The position numbers were made by a program, and so were the translations under genes. The notes under the pieces are model-generated. The model made no database searches. It saw only the letters and a program-made list of their open reading frames with translations, and was not told where the DNA came from. From an uncultured Ignavibacteria bacterium (GTDB taxonomy: Bacteria > Bacteroidota > Ignavibacteria > Kapaibacteriales > Kapaibacteriaceae), in NCBI GenBank assembly GCA_903939735.1, contig CAJAIA010000009.1, positions 1-64,000 of the forward strand: DNA of 64,000 nucleotides. Direction: 5' to 3'. Positions 16,325 through 24,798 of the stretch are shown piece by piece (the stretch's first letter is position 1; every line of letters begins with the position of its first letter).

Positions 16325-17914
16325 ATGCATCACGTACTCGTACTCACGTTGTTCGCTGTTCTTACGGCAACGAACATCATCGCAAGCGATGTCGGTATCT
16401 CTGTAACCCCAATTGCTGTCGAAGGCTTCGCAGGACGACAGTCATTTGCTGTGGGTAGACACGGATCCAAGGTTGTGCTGATTGGTGGTCGGATGGATGG
16501 CCTCCACCGACGCCAGCCGCCGCTTGCATTTAGCGCAGATGGCGAACCGCAGTCGATCGTTGTCCTCGACCTAGAGCAGAAGAAGTCATGGTCTGCATCG
16601 GTCGCTGGGCTTTCAGGTGATGTACTGGATCAGTGGACGTCGACCAATGCCTGTTTCGTTCAGGTCGATTCGCTTCTGTATATCATCGGTGGATACGGCA
16701 TAGCATCATCTGGCGCAGGTCATCGCACGCATCCCGTGTGGAGTAGCGTCAATGTCCAGCGCCTCATTGAAGCCGTTGTTGCTGGTCGACCGTACGCGCA
16801 ACTCATCAAGCATGGCACTGGCGATGCGTTCGCAATCACCGGCGGACGTGCTGGTTTTTTTGGTGATACGATTATCACTGTAGGCGGACACCGCTTCGAT
16901 GGACGCTATAACCCGATGGGTGGCTCGTCGTTCACACAAGCATACACAAATGCAGTGCGACGGTTCATCGTCACAGGTGGACGTCAGTTGTCGTTCCTCA
17001 ACGAGTCTGTAGACCCACTTCACTTGCACCGACGCGACTTCAACGTCGTGCCACAGATGTTCCCAGACGGCACGCACGGTTACACCGCATTTTCAGGAGT
17101 ATTCCGCGTCGGCGTTGATCTACCGTTTCTTGATGCTGTATCCATCAAGCGTGATACCCATGCTGTTGTACCAGACTTCGAGCAGTACCTCGCGCACTAT
17201 CATTGTGGTACGGTTCCCGTCTTTGATATGCGAGATAGCTCGATGCACACGTTCTTTCTTGGTGGCATCGCGCAGTACCGTGCAAATGGTGCAGGCGCTC
17301 TTGAGCGTAATGACAGTGTTCCATTCGTCAACACGATATCACGTGTGAGTAGAACTCGCAATGGCGTCATGCGCGAGTATCGTCAAAACGAGACAATGCC
17401 CGGTTTGCTTGGTACGGGTGCGGAAGTAGTGCTACGCGAGCAACCCTCATTGACACGAAACGAGATCCTAACCGTCAACGCGAGCGATCTCACGAACAAT
17501 GCGGTAATTGGTTGGATGATTGGAGGTATTCGTAGTACTGCGCCAAACATCTTTTGGGTGAATGACGGTACGCAGAGCGAAGCCAGCACGTTTGTGGCAG
17601 AGCTGCGTCTGACGTCTACTGCAACATCAGTGTTCATTGCGCCATCAGATTCACAGCGCAACGTACCACCCGGTATCACAACACGTATCGATCAGCATCA
17701 GCTTACGGTGATCGTTTCTGACATCTCAGACGAGGTTGAGATCGGTCTTTTCGACCTCAACGGTCGATACGTCGATCTCGGCTGCACCACTTCTGTAGGG
17801 GGCTCGCAGGCAACAATGACTTGCTCGATCGCTGATCTCCCATCTGGGGTGTACATCGCTGTCGTCATCGACGGTGAACGCACGGCTTCAACGTTGCTTT
17901 CGCTGCAACGGTAG
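16325..17914 (+). CDS. Secreted kelch-like propeller protein with T9SS sorting domain
   Basis: A 529-residue secreted protein. After a signal peptide (about 1-20), repeated 'VVLIGGRMDG', 'LLYIIGGYG', 'TIITVGGHRFDG' and 'IGWMIGGIRS' stretches mark a kelch-type beta-propeller with GG-containing blades (about 25-430). The end ('GLFDLNGRYVDLG', 'IADLPSGVYIAVVIDG') is a type A T9SS sorting domain, though its leading strand lacks the usual PNP. No enzyme motif is evident, so a structural or binding role on the cell surface is most likely. The leader holds TAGTTTAG (one mismatch from TAnnTTTG) about 30 bases upstream. Its stop lies 6 bases from that of convergent higA. Confidence 0.75.
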   Translation: MHHVLVLTLFAVLTATNIIASDVGISVTPIAVEGFAGRQSFAVGRHGSKVVLIGGRMDGLHRRQPPLAFSADGEPQSIVVLDLEQKKSWSASVAGLSGDVLDQWTSTNACFVQVDSLLYIIGGYGIASSGAGHRTHPVWSSVNVQRLIEAVVAGRPYAQLIKHGTGDAFAITGGRAGFFGDTIITVGGHRFDGRYNPMGGSSFTQAYTNAVRRFIVTGGRQLSFLNESVDPLHLHRRDFNVVPQMFPDGTHGYTAFSGVFRVGVDLPFLDAVSIKRDTHAVVPDFEQYLAHYHCGTVPVFDMRDSSMHTFFLGGIAQYRANGAGALERNDSVPFVNTISRVSRTRNGVMREYRQNETMPGLLGTGAEVVLREQPSLTRNEILTVNASDLTNNAVIGWMIGGIRSTAPNIFWVNDGTQSEASTFVAELRLTSTATSVFIAPSDSQRNVPPGITTRIDQHQLTVIVSDISDEVEIGLFDLNGRYVDLGCTTSVGGSQATMTCSIADLPSGVYIAVVIDGERTASTLLSLQR

Positions 17915-17920
17915 TGGCTG

Positions 17921-18193
17921 TTACGCCGCTCGGTTAAGCTTCTGCTCTGCCTCGTATAGGTCGAACGAAATCTGGAGATTCATCCAGAACTCAGGTGTTG
18001 TACCGAGTTCACGAGCAAAGAGAATTGCCGTCTCCGCGGTTACACCGCGTTTTCCGCGGATGATCGTGTTGATACGCTGTATAGGTACTGCGAGACGCTC
18101 AGCGAACTCAACCTGCGTCATGTTCATAGGCTCGAGAATCTCAGTGAGGAGAACTTCACCGGGATGCACGGGGCGTCGATGTGCAGGAGTCAT
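17921..18193 (-). CDS. higA: HigA-type antitoxin, orphan
   Basis: A 90-residue XRE/lambda-repressor-like DNA-binding protein: 'HPGEVLLTEILEPMNMTQ' then the HTH 'FAERLAVPIQRINTIIRGKR' and the closing 'ARELGTTPEFWMNLQ' are diagnostic of HigA antitoxins. Normally a RelE-fold HigB toxin gene lies immediately upstream. Here the upstream gene, only 5 bases away, is a serine hydrolase and no HigB-like frame is present, so this antitoxin is solitary. It may have become a stand-alone regulator or the toxin may have been lost. An AAGG site in the end of the hydrolase gene serves as its ribosome-binding site. Confidence 0.88.
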   Translation of the reverse strand: MTPAHRRPVHPGEVLLTEILEPMNMTQVEFAERLAVPIQRINTIIRGKRGVTAETAILFARELGTTPEFWMNLQISFDLYEAEQKLNRAA

Positions 18194-18198
18194 GGGAG

Positions 18199-19479
18199 TT
18201 ACCTTCGATGGATTTCGCGAATACCAAGTATGCGATGTCCCAGTATCTGCACTGTGCGACGTCGGTCGTTAGCAGCGACACAAACATACATTCCGGGTTT
18301 CAGATCACGAAGTGCCTCTTCGGACATCACTGTTGCGATGTACGCACCTGTGATATCATACACACGAGCAGGGTAGGTAAACGCACTCCCTGTATCAGCT
18401 GACTCCTGCACGGATGTAATGTGCGATGCGAGCACGCGCACGATGGTGTCAGCGATAGCGGCGGGTGTGCCTGGACCTTCGTTTGTGAGCACAACGACGC
18501 TTGCGCGTAGTGAGGGTATCCACAATGCTGAGGATGTGAACCCACGAATATCACCTCCGTGTCCGTACACAATCTGTCCGCCCACCATTAGGCGCCGAAC
18601 ACCGAGTCCGTAGGAATTGGGTGCTACGAAGGCAGTGAACTCAGACATCGACATCGTCGAAAGCACGCTGTCGGTAAACAGCCGTTGGTAGAACTCCGCA
18701 TACTGACGTGCCGTTGAGATCACGGCGCCAGCTGCCCATGCACCGCTCCACTCTGCCATCATTGGTGTTGCCGATGCATCACGTCCGCCTAACCAGCGAT
18801 GCGCAAGTTCGCCGACGAGTGAGTCCTGCGGGAAGAGCCGCATGGAATCAAGTTGTAAGGGTGTGGTGATGTATCGTGCGATAAGCTGGTGCAGTGGTAT
18901 GCCGCCAACGATCTCAGCGATCGTACCGGCAACAAGGTAGTTGGTATTGCAGTAGGCCCACGCAGTCCCAGGTGCAGTAGCAGCTGGTGGGATCATCGCG
19001 AACAGTTCGTCGCGTTTCCAGATACGTCGTGGGTTTGCGAGCACGGAGTCGCGATATGATTGCCCCCCTGCATACTCACCCAGTCCACTCGTGTGATTGA
19101 GGAGTTGTCGTATCGTAATCGTTGAATTGATGTATGGATGCGGCGGCAGATGCATCGACACTGCATCGTCGAGGTCGAGCAGACCTTCCTCTTGCATGCG
19201 GAGGAGGACGATGGAGGTTATTGTCTTCGTGTTGCTTCCGATAGCTAGGAGCATGTCCTCAGCTATGGGCTGGCCATCAAAGGATTCGCCAGCACATGCC
19301 GTGTAACGCTCACCGTTCCACACTACAGCTGCAGATACGCCTTGGATGTCGAGACGCTGTTGTACTGCAGATACTGCGTTCCGTAGCGTTCGTAACAACG
19401 CCTCGTCTGCGGCGTTGACGGGTGATGCTAGCCATGCTGTGAGCAGCATCAACGATAGAACTCGACAAGTCGTATGCAT
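18199..19479 (-). CDS. Serine hydrolase, class C beta-lactamase family, with T9SS-like tail
   Basis: A 426-residue exported hydrolase. Signal peptide ends 'SPVNA'. The penicillin-binding-protein-like active site is complete: 'SNTK' (SxxK), 'YCN' (YxN, in 'AWAYCNTNYLVAG') and 'HGG' (in 'VYGHGGDIRG'). The family includes D-aminopeptidases, esterases and carboxypeptidases, so the substrate is not fixed. The last 60 residues ('ARVYDITGAYIATV...LKPGMYVCVAANDRR') look like a T9SS sorting domain with an extra tail of about 10 residues. I start at 19479, where AGGG lies seven bases upstream; the ATG at 19494 is an alternative. higA follows after 5 bases. Confidence 0.82.
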   Translation of the reverse strand: MHTTCRVLSLMLLTAWLASPVNAADEALLRTLRNAVSAVQQRLDIQGVSAAVVWNGERYTACAGESFDGQPIAEDMLLAIGSNTKTITSIVLLRMQEEGLLDLDDAVSMHLPPHPYINSTITIRQLLNHTSGLGEYAGGQSYRDSVLANPRRIWKRDELFAMIPPAATAPGTAWAYCNTNYLVAGTIAEIVGGIPLHQLIARYITTPLQLDSMRLFPQDSLVGELAHRWLGGRDASATPMMAEWSGAWAAGAVISTARQYAEFYQRLFTDSVLSTMSMSEFTAFVAPNSYGLGVRRLMVGGQIVYGHGGDIRGFTSSALWIPSLRASVVVLTNEGPGTPAAIADTIVRVLASHITSVQESADTGSAFTYPARVYDITGAYIATVMSEEALRDLKPGMYVCVAANDRRRTVQILGHRILGIREIHRR

Positions 19480-19543
19480 AGGTACCCTGGTCATGTCCAG
19501 CTTAGAGCCCCCTGCACCACACAACGTTTAACCGACAGTATGT

Positions 19544-20788
19544 CTACGAAAGTCCGTAGAACTTCTTCGCGTTGGCGATCAGAATCTGGAACTCGTTCAC
19601 GTTCGGTGTGTCTGGGGTGGCACTCTCAACGAAGGTGCCGCCAATCACGCCAACATCATTTTTAGGAGTGTTGAGTAGGTGCTTCGGGAAGATATAGAAC
19701 GAGCGCTTCACATCTTGATTCGACTCTGTCTTACCCTTATCGAAGTACACCAAGATCATGTGTTGAAGATTCGCTGGTACCTGATCACGAAGCATGATGA
19801 GATGTCCTTGCACGGGCACCATCTCAGCATCGTTCTGAAGCTTAGCAGCGCCAAGGCCTGAGCAGTCAACAATGACATCTGTATCGAGTTCCGCATAGGA
19901 TGAGATCTTTTTCTCGACGAATGTCACGCGTGGACGTAGGTAGTCGGTAAGCGACTGCATAAACACGGCTGTATCGATGAAGATGCCATCGTCGTAGGAT
20001 ACCATCGGACGCTTGGTGCCGTTTCCGAAGTCGAGAATGACATCCTTTGCTGGCTGCATCACGACGCCGACGTAGGGCTCGAGACCAGAATCTTCTCGGC
20101 GCTCGAAGTATGCCGGGAGGATTGAGGCACCCGCAGGGAAATCCTTGTTCTTACCCTTTGCAACGGAAGCAAAGAAGCGATATGCATCAATCCCAATCTG
20201 ATTAATCAGCGCTTGCATGCCTGATTCGTTATCCATCGAAACGGGCGCGAGCAGACCGCCAGCATTATGGGATGTAAGGCGTTCAAACGAGGCAGCGACG
20301 ATCGTCACGTTGGTGTAGCCGCGCTGGAGGAGTTCATACGCGCTGAACAATCCCAAGCATCCACCACCTACGACCGTGATGGGCGTTGACATTTGCATCG
20401 CTGAGCCCTTGCGTGACCCAAGGAGCAGTCCAATGACATATGATGCGGATCCCGGACCAAGTGTCCAGCCGCTACCACCATGCCCGTAGTTGCACGCGAC
20501 GAGCTTCCCGTTCACTTCACCAACACTCAAGTTCGGTGCACCGCGACGCATCGGACGATAGCAGAAAATCCTCTCACCGAGGTACGCGGAGTCGAGTCGT
20601 GGCGGAGTGATCGAGCGAACCTCTGCTGTAGCATTCGACGAGCTGCCGAACCATTTCGAGCAACCACTTAACCAGAGAAATGAGGCTGATGCAGACAACG
20701 CGGTCACAAAATCACGTCGGTTCATCATTGATCGAGTAGTGTCGGATGATTGTTGATCTGCGTGTGTGTCATTCTGATCGAGCTTCAT
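19544..20788 (-). CDS. D-amino-acid-oxidase-like FAD oxidoreductase with circularly permuted domain order
   Basis: A 414-residue protein. Start at 20788 has a near-perfect AAAGGAG site. 'NRRDF' (23-27) and 'LSGC' (40-43) form a Tat-type lipoprotein signal. The DAO-family motifs appear in an unexpected order. The segment normally at the C-terminus ('CYRPMR' 76-81, carrying the substrate-binding Arg, and 'NYGHGGSG' 100-107) comes first; the Rossmann FAD motif 'GGGCLG' (141-146) and 'TSHNAGGLLAPV' come after; and the protein ends near 'VIGGTF' (381-386), which in D-amino-acid oxidase precedes the Arg segment. The fold should be intact but permuted. Deamination of an amino acid at the envelope is the inferred role. 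It is divergent from the TonB receptor. Confidence 0.85.
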   Translation of the reverse strand: MKLDQNDTHADQQSSDTTRSMMNRRDFVTALSASASFLWLSGCSKWFGSSSNATAEVRSITPPRLDSAYLGERIFCYRPMRRGAPNLSVGEVNGKLVACNYGHGGSGWTLGPGSASYVIGLLLGSRKGSAMQMSTPITVVGGGCLGLFSAYELLQRGYTNVTIVAASFERLTSHNAGGLLAPVSMDNESGMQALINQIGIDAYRFFASVAKGKNKDFPAGASILPAYFERREDSGLEPYVGVVMQPAKDVILDFGNGTKRPMVSYDDGIFIDTAVFMQSLTDYLRPRVTFVEKKISSYAELDTDVIVDCSGLGAAKLQNDAEMVPVQGHLIMLRDQVPANLQHMILVYFDKGKTESNQDVKRSFYIFPKHLLNTPKNDVGVIGGTFVESATPDTPNVNEFQILIANAKKFYGLS

Positions 20789-20894
20789 TGTGGTCTCCTT
20801 TGTACGCGATAATACGTATGGAATGCCACATGCGATCGCAGCAAGAAGAGAAGGAAGAGAAGAACGCCCTGCTTCGCTGAAGTGTGGAAACGAG

Positions 20895-20902
20895 TAGTTT
20901 TG
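20895..20902 (+). promoter_or_regulatory. TAnnTTTG-type -7 element for TonB receptor gene
   Basis: TAGTTTTG matches the Bacteroidota -7 consensus, 42 bases before the TTG start at 20945. A TTC, rather than TTG, sits at the expected -33 spacing. Confidence 0.4.
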
Positions 20903-20944
20903 CACCGGTAAAAAAACATCAGCACACACACAACGGAGTCAGAG

Positions 20945-22819
20945 TTGGTACAATGGGGTTTGTCGCTCATTACGAGCACAATTGTGGTGGGTTCCTTTTT
21001 TGTACCAAGCACTGCAATGCACGCATCTCTCGATGCACTTCCATTGCAACCAGATTCCACACGGCGAGACACAGCCGTGTATCAACTCGCTCCGGTTACA
21101 GTGATATCAAGCATCTCGCGCATGGATCCAGTGCATGCGCCATTCAGTCTTGCTGTGATTCGAGCTGAGGACATTCAAGCGCAACCGATTCGCGCAGTGA
21201 GTGATGTGCTCGCATATGTTCCTGGCGTAGATCTGCGTCAGCGCGGACCGCTAGGCGTGCAGAGCGACATTGCGATTCGTGGTGGAACATTTGAGCAGAC
21301 CGCGATCATGATCGATGGACTGCGCCTCAATGATGTCCAAACCGGACACAATACGTTTAGCATTCCGTTCCTTCCGACTGACATTGAGCGCATCGAAGTG
21401 GTCAAGGGTGGCGCAGCGCGCGCACTGGGCGCTGGCGCGATGGACGGAGCAGTGAACATCGTACTCAAGCAGCCAACCGCCAAGCCATCGCTTCAGGTAT
21501 CCCTGATGGGCGGCGACGCATCATATCGCGAGGCACGCGTGTCTGCATCGATCGGCAGCGAGACGTTGACGCACCGAGTGAGCGCGCAGATCATGGACCA
21601 TGCTGGATGGGCTCCATCGACAGACGTGTCGCTCCAGACAGCGATGTACCACGGTGTTCTGTCGCTCGGTGAGACACGCACAAGCGTCATTCTCGGCTTG
21701 AGCAATAAAGCGTTTGGAGCAAGCAGGTTCTATACGCCAAACTTCCCTGAGGCATGGGAGAAGATCACCACCTTCATCGGTGGTGCAACGTTTGATGCGC
21801 CCCTTTCAGAAACCATCGAGATGTCGGTGCGTGCACTTGCGCGCTTGAACGACGACGAGTTTCGTTTGAAGCGTGATGATCCGTCATTCTACACCAACAC
21901 GCACAGCACGCAGCAATACACGGTACAAGGACGACTCACGCGCCGTGATGAAGATCGCGCAACGTCATTGTTGGTCGATGCAGGGTCTGACGCTATCAAC
22001 AGCTCGAATCTCGGCAAGCATGATCGCGTGCGAGCGAGTGCAATCATCGAACACGTTGAGCGGTTCGGTAATCTGCGCGTAACGCTTGGTGGTGGTGTCG
22101 TAGCCTTTAGCGATCGACTTCCGTTGCCGACCGGTGGTGTGGATGCGTCGTACATGCTATCACAGGAAGCGTCATCAAGTGACATCGTCTTTGCTTCTGT
22201 GCAGACCAACGGACGCATTCCGACATATACGGATCTCTACTACAGCGATCCAGTAACGACAGGTAATCCGAACTTGGTGCTCGAGCGCGCAACAACAGCA
22301 GAAGTCGGGTATCGTCATGCAACGGCATCATCGATGCTCAACGTTGCGCTCTATGCGCGTGATGGACGGAACATGATCGACTACGTGTTTGACTCCGCGG
22401 GGAATTCAACGGCAGAGAACATCACTAATGTGGAGATTCGTGGTCTCGACGCATCATACAGCACAACGCTTGCGCTTGGTCCGCTCTCGTACTTACGCGT
22501 CGGCCTCATGTATCAAAGCGTGAAGGGATCTGCCACGGCCCGCACGTCATTCGTTGCTGACAATCTGCGCACGCAGGTAATCGTTGAAACGCGCTGGCAG
22601 TTGCCGTTCGACATTCAGGCATCGTACATCCCACGTCTCATCGAGCGTGTAACAACGCCAACATTGTACCTCGTGCACGATGTACGACTCATGCGAACGT
22701 TTGGGATCGTGACGATCACTGCAGAAGCAACGAATCTTACTGACCAACGCTACGTCGAAACCGGCTGGGTCGTCGTACCACCACGCTGGGCGCGTGTGGG
22801 TGCAGCGGTACAGCTGTGA
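20945..22819 (+). CDS. TonB-dependent outer-membrane receptor
   Basis: A 624-residue protein. A signal peptide (about 1-27, ends 'STAMHA') is followed by a plug domain (about 45-180) with 'DVLAYVPGVDLRQRG', 'IAIRGGTFEQTAIMIDGL' and 'IERIEVVKGGAARALGAGA', then a 22-strand barrel ending in 'WARVGAAVQL'. It is BtuB-like in size and transports a scarce nutrient such as a siderophore or cobalamin; the substrate is undetermined. The start is a TTG at 20945, chosen because ACGGAG lies about seven bases upstream and the signal peptide then has a proper length; the first in-frame ATG would delete the signal. It is divergent from the DAO-like gene. Confidence 0.9.
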   Translation: MVQWGLSLITSTIVVGSFFVPSTAMHASLDALPLQPDSTRRDTAVYQLAPVTVISSISRMDPVHAPFSLAVIRAEDIQAQPIRAVSDVLAYVPGVDLRQRGPLGVQSDIAIRGGTFEQTAIMIDGLRLNDVQTGHNTFSIPFLPTDIERIEVVKGGAARALGAGAMDGAVNIVLKQPTAKPSLQVSLMGGDASYREARVSASIGSETLTHRVSAQIMDHAGWAPSTDVSLQTAMYHGVLSLGETRTSVILGLSNKAFGASRFYTPNFPEAWEKITTFIGGATFDAPLSETIEMSVRALARLNDDEFRLKRDDPSFYTNTHSTQQYTVQGRLTRRDEDRATSLLVDAGSDAINSSNLGKHDRVRASAIIEHVERFGNLRVTLGGGVVAFSDRLPLPTGGVDASYMLSQEASSSDIVFASVQTNGRIPTYTDLYYSDPVTTGNPNLVLERATTAEVGYRHATASSMLNVALYARDGRNMIDYVFDSAGNSTAENITNVEIRGLDASYSTTLALGPLSYLRVGLMYQSVKGSATARTSFVADNLRTQVIVETRWQLPFDIQASYIPRLIERVTTPTLYLVHDVRLMRTFGIVTITAEATNLTDQRYVETGWVVVPPRWARVGAAVQL

Positions 22820-22836
22820 AGATGCACCGAACCGTG

Positions 22837-24798
22837 TTAGCGTACAGGCACCACAGCATTAATGCGAACGACGCGTTCGAGCATACGCTCTTCTGGAAGT
22901 TGCTGTCGTAATGTCGCTTCTGGTTCACCACGACCAGTCACCGTTACGTTGCCGGATAGTTCAGATGCCACGGCGCGTGCTCGCTCAAGACTGATCCGTC
23001 TGTTGTCCTCGGTGCTGCCAATGACATCGGTGCATCCTTCAACCGTTACACGCGCGGTGGTGCCGATGCGGCTTCGAACAAACTTCAAAATGCGACGATG
23101 TTCGGCTGACAGATCAGCGCGTCTGAATGGGAATACCACGAGCTCGTACCGTTCAACGATGCTGTCGTTACGTCGTTCCCGTCGCTTATCTGTCAGACGA
23201 ATTGCATCAACGGCCACCGATAGTGTATCAGATACGCGTTCTCCCTGATGCGTGCTAGCGAGTAGAACGCGAAGATTGCCATCGCGCATAAGCGCTTGTG
23301 CACCTGCATCATCGGGTGCGTACTCGATCGGCGATGCGAAGGCCTTCGATGAACTGTCGATGCGCACATCATTGACGCGTACGCTCCAGTTCCTGATCGG
23401 AAGGTCACCCGTTGAGCTAGCCTCGATGACGATCTTTGGCGGCGTCATTGTTGCTACAGTATCGGCGATGCGATAGGGGGCGAGCACGTCGTCATTCGTC
23501 GAGACGATTTCGACACGGCGATTCTCTTCGTCGGCGAGCGGTCCTTCGCTGCCCGCAGCAACCGACGCATTTCCGGGGAGACGTCGTGAGCGCACCTTGA
23601 TGCGCTTGGCCGAGATACCGAATGCTTCCGTAAGTGTTGACGCAACCGATCGTGCACGTGCAAGTGCCACAGTTGAATCTACTTCGTCGGCAGACGTTGT
23701 GCCGACCAGTGTGATGTCCGCAGTTGGATATTGTCGCAGACGCTGCGCGAGGATTGGGAAAACTCGATGATGGAATGCAACCGCAGATATCGCTGTCGTA
23801 CCGGAGCGCACGGTGTCGCGCGTGATGTACCTCGATGGAATTGTCGATGACGAAGCATCAAAGAAAATGTAGGGAAGGATTGGAAGGAACCGCTCCTCTT
23901 CGATCTCTTCGATGCGCAGTCTGCCACGCACATTGGCGCGCAGAACGACATCGTGCTTGATTGCATCTTCCTTCGATGATCCCGATACTGGCGCTTCGGT
24001 TTTCGTTGCTATTGCAGGCGGTGTCGGCGTTGTCTTCTGCACTGGAACCGAACGCGGGGAAGGGGGCGCATCAGGCGCACTCCCGAACTCATACGAGATG
24101 CGGAATCCGATCGACGGAACGATCATGCTCCATTGTGTGGCTGAAGTCAGACTCGAGAATCCGTATGCGAGTGATACCTCGGGCGTGAACCTCCAGCGTT
24201 GTGTTTTCGTGAGAGCGATGTCGAGCCCAATCGCACTGATGCCGTACAACGTGGTGCCTACAGATTGTGGCAGGGCACCGCTGCGAACGTTACGCTCCGT
24301 TGTTCTCGTGTCTGTAAAGACTGCGCCTGATGGGGCGACGAGCTCTTCCTTCGCACGGAGTTGTCCGAACGACCGCGTTGCAAACCCAAGACCCTGACGT
24401 AACGTGACATTACCGAATCGATAGCCGAGAAACGATTCAACGCCGAACTCTGTGAGTGGTGTTGCAATCGTGTGTTGAATCTCGCCTTGGACGATGAAGT
24501 TGTCCTCGATAACATCTACGACTTCACGTGTTGTCAGTGTGTGCGAACGATCGCTCAGTGTTAGACGAACACCACCGATCAGAGATCGCCATATCGTGAT
24601 GTCGGAACCAAGACTCAACTGTCCGCCCACGCCTGAGCCACCATCGAATGACGGACAGCACGAAGGGAATCCCGGAAGTTCGCGAAATGCAGCATTAGCT
24701 GTGGTAAAGCCCAGTGCAGTGCCAACATCGACCCGCACCTGTGCAGCAAGGATAGCCGACCACATCAATATCACGACACAGACGCTAATGATTCTCAT
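22837..24798 (-). CDS. Outer-membrane barrel protein with two tandem OmpA-like domains
   Basis: A 653-residue protein. Signal peptide ends 'AILAAQ'. An N-terminal barrel (about 20-245) is followed by a proline-rich linker and two OmpA/MotB-type peptidoglycan-binding domains. The first is around 330-440 ('ITLVGTTSADEVDSTVALAR'...'ENRRVEIV') and the second around 560-653 ('VTVEGCTDVIGSTEDNRRIS'). It should tether the outer membrane to the cell wall. Start at 24798 is chosen because GAGGTGG precedes it and the start overlaps the SBBP gene stop by ATGA. It is the last gene of the WD40 / SBBP / OmpA operon. Confidence 0.85.
   Translation of the reverse strand: MRIISVCVVILMWSAILAAQVRVDVGTALGFTTANAAFRELPGFPSCCPSFDGGSGVGGQLSLGSDITIWRSLIGGVRLTLSDRSHTLTTREVVDVIEDNFIVQGEIQHTIATPLTEFGVESFLGYRFGNVTLRQGLGFATRSFGQLRAKEELVAPSGAVFTDTRTTERNVRSGALPQSVGTTLYGISAIGLDIALTKTQRWRFTPEVSLAYGFSSLTSATQWSMIVPSIGFRISYEFGSAPDAPPSPRSVPVQKTTPTPPAIATKTEAPVSGSSKEDAIKHDVVLRANVRGRLRIEEIEEERFLPILPYIFFDASSSTIPSRYITRDTVRSGTTAISAVAFHHRVFPILAQRLRQYPTADITLVGTTSADEVDSTVALARARSVASTLTEAFGISAKRIKVRSRRLPGNASVAAGSEGPLADEENRRVEIVSTNDDVLAPYRIADTVATMTPPKIVIEASSTGDLPIRNWSVRVNDVRIDSSSKAFASPIEYAPDDAGAQALMRDGNLRVLLASTHQGERVSDTLSVAVDAIRLTDKRRERRNDSIVERYELVVFPFRRADLSAEHRRILKFVRSRIGTTARVTVEGCTDVIGSTEDNRRISLERARAVASELSGNVTVTGRGEPEATLRQQLPEERMLERVVRINAVVPVR

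Noticed and set aside
18194-18198. A HigB toxin gene next to higA
   Set aside because: Only five bases separate higA from the hydrolase gene, and no RelE-like frame is found on either side.
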